Position numbers and translations under genes: made by a program. This document shows, in pieces, positions 41,445-49,238 of a stretch of 64,000 bases of DNA. The notes below the pieces were generated by a model that worked only from the letters and a program-made list of their open reading frames with translations, did no database searches and had not been told where the DNA came from. Each line of letters starts with the position of its first letter. The stretch's first letter is position 1. The stretch is from Rhodoblastus sp963736175 (GTDB lineage Bacteria > Pseudomonadota > Alphaproteobacteria > Rhizobiales > Beijerinckiaceae), in contig CAVTNU010000032.1 in assembly GCA_963736175.1 (NCBI GenBank), positions 31,015 through 95,014 on the forward strand, read 5' to 3'.

Positions 41445-41915
41445 TCAGGTCCGCGCCTTGGCGTCCAGCGGCGCGCGCGACAATTCATTGTTGCCCTCGA
41501 CCAATTGGGCGAGCAAACGAATGAATACGTCGCGATCGCTGGCGGCGAGCGGCGCCAGCAAACGACGTTGCGTCGCCTCCACGGCCGGCGCTACGGCGTC
41601 GAGCAGCGCCTCGCCCTTCGCGGTGATATAGAGCAGCTTGATGCGGCGGTCTTCCGGCGAGGGACGTCGGGCGATCCAGTCGCGGCCTTCCATGCGCTCC
41701 AGCACGTCGCCGAGCGTCGAGCGATCGACGGCTATGGCGGCGGCCACGCGCGTCGCGTCAAGGCCTGACTGGCCGGACAATTGTTGCAGACAGGCGAATT
41801 GGATCGGCGTCAGATTTTGCTCGGCGCATTCCTCCATGAAAATCGCGCTGGAAATCTGGTGCGCCCGCCGGATCAAATGTCCCGGCATTGTCGTGAGATC
41901 GCTCGTTTTGTCCAT
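41445..41915 (-). CDS. MarR-family transcriptional regulator
   Basis: A 156-residue MarR protein with the winged-helix sequence SSAIFMEECAEQNLTPIQFA, then LDATRVAAAIAVDRSTLGDV and RPSPEDRRIKLLYITAKGE. MarR proteins near aromatic pathways usually repress them and release DNA on binding the substrate. A palindrome covering the promoter of the 3-hydroxybenzoate operon (47136-47160) is a fair candidate site. The gene converges with the SDR gene. A start at 41930 is possible. Confidence 0.92.
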   Translation of the reverse strand: MDKTSDLTTMPGHLIRRAHQISSAIFMEECAEQNLTPIQFACLQQLSGQSGLDATRVAAAIAVDRSTLGDVLERMEGRDWIARRPSPEDRRIKLLYITAKGEALLDAVAPAVEATQRRLLAPLAASDRDVFIRLLAQLVEGNNELSRAPLDAKART

Positions 41916-41930
41916 AGCGCGGCGCCACAC

Positions 41931-42241
41931 TCCCTGATTGCGAGCGAAATGCGTTTTGACGGAATCAAAACCGCCGCCCGAATTCCCGATTTTGCCGCAT
42001 GACCGCGCCCGCGAAACCCGCGACGACCATGCATCGCGATCCGAACTTCAATATGCCGTCAAAAACGATTTGACAGCCGTAAGGCAAACGCCGGGCGCGC
42101 GCAAACGACTATATCAAAGCGGCGGCCGATGTTCCCAGAGCAACCTGCTCTAGGCCGGTTTCAGGATTTCGGCGATCTTCAGTCGGATTGACGTGGCGGT
42201 TTCGTCGGATGGAGCCGACGTCTTCAACCTTGCGGCAAAGA
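41931..42241. other. Interval between MarR and chemoreceptor genes
   Basis: About 310 bases without a convincing gene; this should hold the promoter for the MarR gene. No clear repeat or terminator seen. Confidence 0.5.
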
Positions 42242-43582
42242 TCAAATCGCCTTGGCGGCGGCGATAAAATCGCTGACGTTGGCGCTGAGTTGCGATGATT
42301 GGCGCGACAGACTGGCGGCTGCCTGAAGCACGTCGCCCGCAGCCTGTTCGGTCTCCTGCACGCCGATGCTGACGCCGAGAATCGAAGCTGACACGTCGCG
42401 CGTACCGATCGCCGCTTCGTGCACGCTATGGGCGATTTCGTCGGTCGCGCCGCCCTGTTCGCTCACCGCGCGCGCGATCAACGAAGCCGTCGAGCTGATT
42501 TTCCCGATGGTGACGACGATCGCCTCGATGGCGCCGGCCGCTTCCTGGCTCGCGGTCTGGATCTGCCCGATCTGCGAACCGATCTCGTCGGTGGCTTTGC
42601 CGGTCTGGCTCGCCAAATTCTTCACCTCGTTGGCGACGACGGCGAAGCCGCGGCCGGCTTCGCCAGCGCGCGCCGCCTCTATCGTCGCGTTGAGCGCTAG
42701 CAGATTGGTCTTGGAGGCGATGTCGTTGATAAGCTGCACGATCGCCGTAATCTTCTGGGCGTTTTCGGTCAGCGTCTGGACGATGGCGTTGGCGCGTCCG
42801 GCTTCCGCGACCGCGGCGTCGGAAACGCCGGACGATTGTGTGACGCGGTGCGAGATTTCGCTGACCGAACGCGCGAGTTGCTCGGCGGCGGTGGCGACGG
42901 TCTGTATATTTGCATGGGCCTCTTCGGCACCGGCGGCGACGCTCATCGATTGGCCCTGTGTCTGCGAGGCGATGGCGGCCATGGATTTGGCGGTGGAATG
43001 CAATTGCGTCGAAGCCGAGCCGAAGGTGGCCAGCGATCCCTGAACCTGGCCGTCGAATGCGTGAAGCAAGGCTTCGAGCTTTTCAGTGCGCGCCATCCGG
43101 TCGGCGATCAGCGCCTCCTGATAGACGGAAATGGCCACGTCCATGTCGAGCATGACGGCGCTTTCGACGGCGCGCAAAACATCGGCCAGCTTCTGCGGCC
43201 TCCAACGATAGGTCTTGACGGCGAGATCGGAAAGGCGGCGCAACACAAAGGCGTAACCGCCGATATACCAGCGTGGTTCAAGTCCGATCTTATTGTGTAT
43301 GAGGCCGATCTTTTTCACGCCGTCGAAATAGGCGGGGTCGAATCGTCCGGAGAACAGTCTCTCCCAATGCTCGCCCTGTGCGGATTTCAGCCGGGGGGCG
43401 TCCGAGACGACGAGGCGTGCGAGGCTCTGCGTCTTGCCGACATGGGCGTAAAAACCGTCGAGAACGTCGTGCAGGCTTTCTTTGACGAACGGCCAGAATT
43501 CGCACAGGAGCGCGCGTATCGAATTGTCGATCTGCATGAAATCGAGACGAATTTGATGATCCTGATTGAAGGTGTCCGTCAT
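42242..43582 (-). CDS. Globin-coupled methyl-accepting chemotaxis protein
   Basis: A 446-residue soluble chemoreceptor without membrane helices. Residues about 5-160 are a protoglobin-type sensor: FWPFVKESLHDVLDGFYAHV and GVKKIGLIHNKIGLEPRWYI, with His in LIHNK as the likely proximal haem ligand. The rest is a methyl-accepting signalling domain, with hairpin tip DIASKTNLLALNATIEAARA then GEAGRGFAVVANEVKNLA. It should sense oxygen or another haem ligand and signal to CheA. It lies among genes of an oxygen-using aromatic pathway, which makes an aerotaxis role attractive. Confidence 0.92.
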   Translation of the reverse strand: MTDTFNQDHQIRLDFMQIDNSIRALLCEFWPFVKESLHDVLDGFYAHVGKTQSLARLVVSDAPRLKSAQGEHWERLFSGRFDPAYFDGVKKIGLIHNKIGLEPRWYIGGYAFVLRRLSDLAVKTYRWRPQKLADVLRAVESAVMLDMDVAISVYQEALIADRMARTEKLEALLHAFDGQVQGSLATFGSASTQLHSTAKSMAAIASQTQGQSMSVAAGAEEAHANIQTVATAAEQLARSVSEISHRVTQSSGVSDAAVAEAGRANAIVQTLTENAQKITAIVQLINDIASKTNLLALNATIEAARAGEAGRGFAVVANEVKNLASQTGKATDEIGSQIGQIQTASQEAAGAIEAIVVTIGKISSTASLIARAVSEQGGATDEIAHSVHEAAIGTRDVSASILGVSIGVQETEQAAGDVLQAAASLSRQSSQLSANVSDFIAAAKAI

Positions 43583-43718
43583 AGTTCAAAGCCTTTCAGG
43601 TCAACCACATGCAACTAACTGTCGCGCGTTATAGCGGCTAATATTGACGGTTATGGTAAATAAAAACTTAATATCCGCATACACGAAGTATAGCGCTTTA
43701 GAGAGGCCGTTTATTTCG

Positions 43719-43754
43719 TAGGTATAAATACCTATATACTTTACGCGCGTAAAG
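43719..43754. promoter_or_regulatory. Two palindromes upstream of the chemoreceptor gene
   Basis: TAGGTAT-AA-ATACCTA (43719-43734) and CTTTACGCGCGTAAAG (43739-43754) are perfect palindromes four bases apart. They sit in an AT-rich interval between the chemoreceptor start and the end of the fumarylpyruvate hydrolase gene. They look like operator sites for a dimeric regulator. The interval 43583-43807 has no gene. Confidence 0.5.
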
Positions 43755-43807
43755 CATTCGCGCTTTCGGCGCCGATGGGACGCGCGCCCTTGCGGGTGCG
43801 CGCATTT

Positions 43808-44509
43808 TCAGGCGGCCGGGCCGATGGTCAGACTAATCTCGCCGACGCCTTCAACCTTGCCGGCAATCTTGTCGCCGGTGACAACCGCGCCGACGCCTTC
43901 GGGCGTGCCGGTGAAAATCAAGTCGCCGGGCTCCAGATGATAATAAAGCGACAGGTCGGCGATGATTTCGCGAAGGCTCCAGATCAGCTTGTCGAGATCG
44001 GATTTCTGCCGCGTCTGGCCGTTGACCGACATTTCGATCAGACCTTTTTCCAGCACGATTTCCGGCATGGACGCGATTTCCGAGACGACCGAGCAACCTT
44101 CGACATCCTTGCCGAGATCCCAGGGACGCCCCTTGTCGCGCGCCACGAGCTGCAAGTCGCGGCGCGTCATATCGAGGCCGCAGGCGTAGCCGTAGATCAG
44201 CTTATGCGCGTCCTGCGCGGCGACGCGAAAGCCCGGCGCGCCGATAACCACCACGAGCTCCATTTCGTGATGGAAATTCTTCGTTTCCGGCGGATAGGCG
44301 ATTGTCGCGCCCGACAACGTCAACGTCTGCGGCGCTTTGGTGAAATAAAACGGGCGCTCCTGCGATTTATCGACCGGCTTGCCCATTTCCACCGCGTGGG
44401 CGTGATAGTTGCGGCCGACAAAGAATAGGCGGTTGATCGGCGCTCGCGCGCTTTTGCCGCGAACGGGCAGCGATTGAACGGCGGGCGGGCTCCAGAGATA
44501 ATCGGTCAT
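43808..44509 (-). CDS. Fumarylpyruvate hydrolase (FAH family)
   Basis: A 233-residue FAH-family protein: FFVGRNYHAHAVEMGKPVDK, KNFHHEMELVVVIGAPGFRV, GYACGLDMTRRDLQLVARDK and LEPGDLIFTGTPEGVGAVVT. These hold the Glu/Asp metal site. Next to gentisate dioxygenase it should split fumarylpyruvate into fumarate and pyruvate. It ends the minus-strand three-gene operon (46862 to 43808). A maleylpyruvate isomerase is missing nearby. FAH members also include acylpyruvases, so the substrate rests on context. Confidence 0.92.
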   Translation of the reverse strand: MTDYLWSPPAVQSLPVRGKSARAPINRLFFVGRNYHAHAVEMGKPVDKSQERPFYFTKAPQTLTLSGATIAYPPETKNFHHEMELVVVIGAPGFRVAAQDAHKLIYGYACGLDMTRRDLQLVARDKGRPWDLGKDVEGCSVVSEIASMPEIVLEKGLIEMSVNGQTRQKSDLDKLIWSLREIIADLSLYYHLEPGDLIFTGTPEGVGAVVTGDKIAGKVEGVGEISLTIGPAA

Positions 44510-44570
44510 CGAGCGTCCTTGCTAATGGGAAACGTGACGAAGCCGGGCCGGCTTCGTCGAGAGCGCGGAT

Positions 44571-45626
44571 TTAGCCACGTACTTCATAGACGCCGAGCTT
44601 ACGATGCAAGGGCGCCTCGTCGGCGATGAACAGGAAGGCCGGTTGATCGGCCGAGAGATTGCGCAAGCTTACGCCGACATAACCCGGGGCGCAGCAGGTG
44701 TCGGCTTCCGCCAGCGTGAATTTTTGTTCTTCGATCGTCACTTCCGCCGCGCCCTCGATCTGATGAAAGACGCAGGAAGGCGAGCGCGTCGGCAGGCGCA
44801 AGCGCTGACCGGGACGCAACATCAGGGCATAGAAGCCGAGAATGTTCTGCGGTCCGCCGCCGGTCTCCGGATTGACGTAAGCCAGTTGCACCGCCTCGAG
44901 TTCCGCCTCGTCCGCCGCCAGCGATAGCAAGGCCGCCTTGGTCTGCGTCCAGGGATAGTGCAGCATCGGATAGGTTTTGTCGGAACGCTCGAACAGCGGC
45001 GCGGGAACCAGACCGCCGCGCGCATAGGCGGCGCGGCCGTGGCCGGGACGGACGTTCTGGCTCGAGCCTTCGATGTGGTAGGAGGTCTCCAGCGCATAGA
45101 CCAGCGGCAGGTCGAGCACGTCGAGCCAGACCACCGGCTTGTCGCCCTCGTGGCCGTGTTCGTGCCACAGGCCGGTTGGGGTCAAAATCAAATCGCCCCG
45201 GCTCATCCGGCATTTTTCGCCATCGACCGTAGTAAAGGCGCTCTCGCCTTCGACAATCATGCGAATGGCGTTAGGCGTATGGCGATGAGCCGGGGCGAGT
45301 TCGCCCGGCAACAGCAATTGCATGCCGAGATAGATGGAGGGGCTGGCCTGCATCTTCTCGAGACCGTGGCCGGGATTGGCCAAAACCAGCACGCGGCGTT
45401 CGGCCTTCTCGATCGGCGTCATCTCGCCGGCCTTGAGCAGGAGAGGGCGCAAATCCTGATAGGACCAGAACGTCGGTTTGGTCTTGCGGGTGGGAACGCC
45501 CGGCGGAAGCACGGCGCGCAGGCTCGGCCAGAGCGGCACGAGATTGAGTTTAGTGAGCGCGTCGCGGTAGTCTTGCGGCAGATCCTCAAGACGGCCCAGC
45601 GCGTCGAAGCGACCTTGTTCAGTCAT
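44571..45626 (-). CDS. Gentisate 1,2-dioxygenase
   Basis: A 351-residue bicupin. The N-terminal cupin contains LLPGELAPAHRHTPNAIRMI and GDLILTPTGLWHEHGHEGDK, with the His residues that hold Fe(II). The second cupin is the C-terminal part, including RLPTRSPSCVFHQIEGAAEV. It cleaves gentisate with O2 to maleylpyruvate. Length fits the family. It lies 33 bases after the hydroxylase gene, in the same operon. Confidence 0.94.
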   Translation of the reverse strand: MTEQGRFDALGRLEDLPQDYRDALTKLNLVPLWPSLRAVLPPGVPTRKTKPTFWSYQDLRPLLLKAGEMTPIEKAERRVLVLANPGHGLEKMQASPSIYLGMQLLLPGELAPAHRHTPNAIRMIVEGESAFTTVDGEKCRMSRGDLILTPTGLWHEHGHEGDKPVVWLDVLDLPLVYALETSYHIEGSSQNVRPGHGRAAYARGGLVPAPLFERSDKTYPMLHYPWTQTKAALLSLAADEAELEAVQLAYVNPETGGGPQNILGFYALMLRPGQRLRLPTRSPSCVFHQIEGAAEVTIEEQKFTLAEADTCCAPGYVGVSLRNLSADQPAFLFIADEAPLHRKLGVYEVRG

Positions 45627-45659
45627 GGCGTTTCTCCTTGGATGGCGAGCGCGGCGCGA

Positions 45660-46862
45660 TCAATTCTGCGCGAGGCAATTGCCGACGTTCCAGCCGTAAA
45701 GCCATTCCATGGCGTCGTAGTAGCGTTCGGGCGCGCGGTCCTTCCATAGCGAATTGCGCACTAGCCGCTCCACGCCCTGGGCGTGGTAGATGCGGCCCAT
45801 TTCGCGGCCGGACAGGACGATGCGCGCGGTGCGCGTGATGCGCGAGCGCTGGTAGAGATCGAGCGCCTTGGCGAAATCATTGCCGTTGACGCGCAAGGCT
45901 TCGCCCAGCGTCACCGCGTCCTCGAGCGCCATGCAAGCGCCCTGCGCCATATATTGGGTGGTGGGATGAGCCGCGTCGCCCAGCAGCGTGACAAGTCCGA
46001 AGGTCCATTGGCCAATCGGCTCGCGGTCGGCGGTAGCCCAGCGTTTCCAGGTTTTGGGTAGGTCGATCAATTGCCGCGCCTGGGGGACGATGTCCTGGAA
46101 GTAGCTTTGCACTTCCTCCTTGGAGCCCTCGGTGACGCCCCATTCTTCCTTATTGCGGCTGTGGAAGGTGACGACGACGTTATATTGCGCGCCGCCGCGC
46201 AATGGATAATGGACGAGGTGGCAATTGGGGCCAACCCAGATGCTTGCCGCGTTCCACTGAAGATCCGCGGGAAAATCCTTCCTATCCACGACCGAGCGAT
46301 AGACCACGTGGCCGGTCACGCGCGGGGGATCGTTGACATATTGCGCGCGCACGATCGATCTGCCGCCATCGGCGCCGATCAGCGCGCGGCCGCGGTGGCC
46401 GACGCCATGCTGATCGTAGGCGGTGACGCCCGAAGCGTCCTGTTCGACGCGCTCGATGCGGGTGGAGGTGAGGAACTCGACCTCGCCGGTTTCCTGCGCG
46501 CCTTCCAGCAGCGAAGAGTGAATGTCGACGCGATGGATCACCGCGTAGGGATTGCCGAATCGTTTGCGAAACGCTTCGCCGGTTGGAATGCGCCCGACCA
46601 GCGAACCGTCGATGGCGTCGTGCATCACCATTTCGTCGACGAAAACCGCGCGAGCCCTGGTCTTGTCGCCGACGCCGAGCGCGTCGAAGGCGTGAAAGGC
46701 GTTCGGTCCCAGTTGGATGCCGGCGCCGATTTCGCCAATCTCGGCCGCCTGCTCCATCACCTTGACCTTGAAGCCTCGGCGCACCAGCGCCAGCGCGGCG
46801 GCAAGGCCGCCGATGCCGCCGCCGATAACGAGAACGGGAAGGTCTTCCGATTGTTGCGTCAT
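45660..46862 (-). CDS. 3-Hydroxybenzoate 6-hydroxylase (FAD monooxygenase)
   Basis: A 400-residue flavoprotein hydroxylase. It has VLVIGGGIGGLAAALALVRR (FAD), DG motif ALIGADGGRSIVRAQYV, and GD motif VTLLGDAAHPTTQYMAQGAC. The family also contains salicylate hydroxylases, but the adjoining gentisate dioxygenase argues that it makes gentisate from 3-hydroxybenzoate using NADH and O2. It is the first gene of the minus-strand operon; a promoter lies at 47137-47164, giving a long leader of about 270 bases. Confidence 0.92.
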   Translation of the reverse strand: MTQQSEDLPVLVIGGGIGGLAAALALVRRGFKVKVMEQAAEIGEIGAGIQLGPNAFHAFDALGVGDKTRARAVFVDEMVMHDAIDGSLVGRIPTGEAFRKRFGNPYAVIHRVDIHSSLLEGAQETGEVEFLTSTRIERVEQDASGVTAYDQHGVGHRGRALIGADGGRSIVRAQYVNDPPRVTGHVVYRSVVDRKDFPADLQWNAASIWVGPNCHLVHYPLRGGAQYNVVVTFHSRNKEEWGVTEGSKEEVQSYFQDIVPQARQLIDLPKTWKRWATADREPIGQWTFGLVTLLGDAAHPTTQYMAQGACMALEDAVTLGEALRVNGNDFAKALDLYQRSRITRTARIVLSGREMGRIYHAQGVERLVRNSLWKDRAPERYYDAMEWLYGWNVGNCLAQN

Positions 46863-47135
46863 GAGGTTCCCTCGCAGTTGGCTTGGATCGCGTTCTGGAA
46901 TTTCGTTGAGCTTTGCCGAAAAAAATGCAGTCAGACGCTTAGACCCGTCGCGCGTTCACAATCCGCGGGCGCGACGTCAGGGCGCGTTCAATTCCGGCCG
47001 CCGCGTCGCAGGCCACGGCGGCAAAATTCGCCGCTTCGCATACAAAAAACCAGCAGGTTCCGGCGCCTGATGCGGCGCGCCAATGAAATGGCTGTCATTT
47101 TTCCTCCCTTGCCGGCGTCGCCGGTTCGTTTTTTT

Positions 47136-47164
47136 CAGCATACGTACTTTCAGTATGCTGTCAA
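47136..47164 (-). promoter_or_regulatory. Promoter with overlapping operator for the gentisate operon
   Basis: On the minus strand TTGACA (47164-47159), a 16-base spacer, then TATGCT (47142-47137). The palindrome CAGCATAC-N9-GTATGCTG (47136-47160) covers nearly the whole promoter, so bound regulator would block RNA polymerase. The rest of the interval 46863-47313 shows no gene. Confidence 0.65.
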
Positions 47165-47313
47165 TCTGCGTCGATGACCAACCGCGACCGTCGGCCATCG
47201 CATCCTGTTCGCCTTTCTTTACGCGTTCTTTATGCGCGAGCGCCGTGTTCCGTATCGAATCATAACACGCGGCCGTGGCAGAAGGGGGCGTCGCCAACAG
47301 TGGATGCTTGATC

Positions 47314-47397
47314 ATGCTGGATATTGCTTTCATCGGACTTGGGCTCGTTTTGATGGCCGTGACGGCGCTCTACGCCAAAGCCCTGACGCGCGCCTGA
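47314..47397 (+). CDS. Small membrane peptide before kdpF
   Basis: A 27-residue frame with a single hydrophobic helix (MLDIAFIGLGLVLMAVTALY, then AKALTRA). It ends 11 bases before kdpF, and a GAAGGAGACTT site that serves kdpF overlaps its end. Its helix and short basic end resemble KdpF itself, but it is a separate gene. It is probably the first gene of the kdp operon. No function is known to me. Confidence 0.6.
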   Translation: MLDIAFIGLGLVLMAVTALYAKALTRA

Positions 47398-47408
47398 AGG
47401 AGACTTCA

Positions 47409-47495
47409 ATGTTCGAACCTTTGCTCGGCCTCGCCGTCGCCCTGGGCCTGGGCGTCTATCTCGTCGTCGCTCTGTTGAACCCCGAGCGTTTCTAA
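47409..47495 (+). CDS. kdpF: Potassium-transporting ATPase subunit KdpF
   Basis: A 28-residue single-helix peptide: FEPLLGLAVALGLGVYLVVA, then LLNPERF. The LL-x-PE-x-F ending is typical of KdpF. A GAAGGAGACTTCA site precedes the ATG. KdpF stabilises the KdpFABC complex in the membrane. It is 21 bases ahead of kdpA in the same operon. Confidence 0.88.
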   Translation: MFEPLLGLAVALGLGVYLVVALLNPERF

Positions 47496-47516
47496 TTCCC
47501 CTGCGGGAGACTTTCC

Positions 47517-49226
47517 ATGACTTTGTCCGGATGGCTGGAAATCGGCCTAATCCTCGGCCTGGTCGCGCTGACCGCGCGTCCGCTGGGGCTATATATGGCG
47601 CGCGTCTTTTCCGGCGAGCGCACCTTCCTGACACCGGTCTTCGGCCCGGTCGAGCGGGGCTTTTACGCCGCCGCCGGCGTCTCGCCGGAGCGCGAGCAGG
47701 GCTGGCTGTCCTACACTTTGGCCATGCTGGCCTTTTCCGCCGCCGGCTTCGTCTCGCTTTACGCGATCCTGCGGCTACAAAACTATCTCCCGCTCAATCC
47801 GCAGGGTTTTGACGCCGTCCCGCCCGACCTCGCGTTCAGCACCGCGATCAGCTTCCTGACCAACACCAATTGGCAGGCTTATAGCGGCGAGACGACGATG
47901 AGCCATTTCTCGCAAATGGCCGGCCTCACCGTGCATAACTTCCTCTCCGCCGCCACCGGCATCGCGCTGGCTATTGCGGTGACCCGCGCCTTCGCCCGCG
48001 CCAGCGCTTCGACGTTGGGCAATTTCTGGGTCGATGTCACGCGCTGCACGCTCTATATCCTGCTGCCGTTGGCCTTGCTGATCGCTCTGGGCTTTCTAAC
48101 CTCGGGTGTGCCGCAAACGCTGCAAGCCTCGGTCGACGCCACGACGCTGGAAGGCGCCAAGCAGACAATCGCCCTCGGACCCATGGCGGGCCAGGAGGCG
48201 ATCAAGCAAATGGGCACTAATGGCGGCGGTTTTTTCAATGCCAATTCGTCCCATCCCTTCGAAAACCCCAATGCTTTCGCCAATATCCTGCAGATCTGGG
48301 CGATGATGTCGGTTTCGACGGCGCTCCTGGTCACGTTCGGAAAAATGGTCGGCTCCGAGCGGCAGGGCTGGACCCTTGTCTACGCGGTCGGCATTCTGCT
48401 CGTCGTCGGCGCCGGCGTCGTCTATTGGGCCGAAACGGCTGGCAATCCGTTGCTGACGGCGCTCGGCCTCGATCCGTCCTCCGGCAATATGGAAGGCAAG
48501 GAGGTCCGCTTCGGCGCCGCCATGTCGTCGCTGTTCGCGGCGGTGACGACTGGCGAATCTTGCGGCGCGGTCAACGCCATGCACGATTCCCTGACGCCGA
48601 TCGGCGGTCTGATTCCGTTGTTCTTGATCCAGCTTGGCGAAGTTTTGCCTGGCGGCGTCGGTTCGGGTCTTTACGGCCTTGTCGTTTTCGCCATTCTGTC
48701 GGTCTTCATCGCCGGTCTGATGGTTGGCCGCACGCCGGAATTTCTCGGCAAGAAGATCGAAGCCCGTGAGATCAAGCTGGCCATGCTGGCGGTGCTGATC
48801 CTGCCGATAGCCATCCTCGGTTTTTCCTCGGTCGCCGTCGTGCTGCCCGTGGCCGTCGCCAGCCTCGCCAACAACGGTCCGCACGGTCTGTCGGAAATTC
48901 TCTACGCCTACACTTCGGCGACAGGCAACAACGGTTCGGCGTTCGCGGGTCTCAACGCCAATACGCCGTGGTTCAACGTCACCACCGCCATCGCCATGAT
49001 CATGGGGCGGTTCGGTTATGTCGTGCCGGTGATGGCGATCGCGGGGGCCGTCGCCGCCAAGAAAAAGGCCCAGCCCTCCGCCGGCACCTTCCCGACCGAA
49101 AGCGCGCTGTTCGTCGGCCTGCTGATCGGCGTGATTCTTATCGTCGGCGGCCTGCAGTATTTCCCCGCCATGGCCCTCGGTCCCATCGTCGAGCACTTCC
49201 TGATGCTCGCCGGCAAGACTTTCTGA
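47517..49226 (+). CDS. kdpA: Potassium-transporting ATPase subunit KdpA
   Basis: A 569-residue K+-channel-like subunit with about ten helices. Selectivity-loop regions are visible: LTNTNWQAYSGETTMSHFSQ, then MGTNGGGFFNANSSHPFENP, TTGESCGAVNAMHDSLTPIG and YTSATGNNGSAFAGLNANTP. It binds and passes K+ to the KdpB pump. Its stop is 12 bases before kdpB. The length and order are standard for kdpFABC. Confidence 0.97.
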   Translation: MTLSGWLEIGLILGLVALTARPLGLYMARVFSGERTFLTPVFGPVERGFYAAAGVSPEREQGWLSYTLAMLAFSAAGFVSLYAILRLQNYLPLNPQGFDAVPPDLAFSTAISFLTNTNWQAYSGETTMSHFSQMAGLTVHNFLSAATGIALAIAVTRAFARASASTLGNFWVDVTRCTLYILLPLALLIALGFLTSGVPQTLQASVDATTLEGAKQTIALGPMAGQEAIKQMGTNGGGFFNANSSHPFENPNAFANILQIWAMMSVSTALLVTFGKMVGSERQGWTLVYAVGILLVVGAGVVYWAETAGNPLLTALGLDPSSGNMEGKEVRFGAAMSSLFAAVTTGESCGAVNAMHDSLTPIGGLIPLFLIQLGEVLPGGVGSGLYGLVVFAILSVFIAGLMVGRTPEFLGKKIEAREIKLAMLAVLILPIAILGFSSVAVVLPVAVASLANNGPHGLSEILYAYTSATGNNGSAFAGLNANTPWFNVTTAIAMIMGRFGYVVPVMAIAGAVAAKKKAQPSAGTFPTESALFVGLLIGVILIVGGLQYFPAMALGPIVEHFLMLAGKTF

Positions 49227-49238
49227 GGAGTTGCTTTC

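Noticed and set aside
46977..47333. Minus-strand open frame between the hydroxylase and kdp genes
   Set aside because: It spans the likely promoter/operator and has no family sequence.
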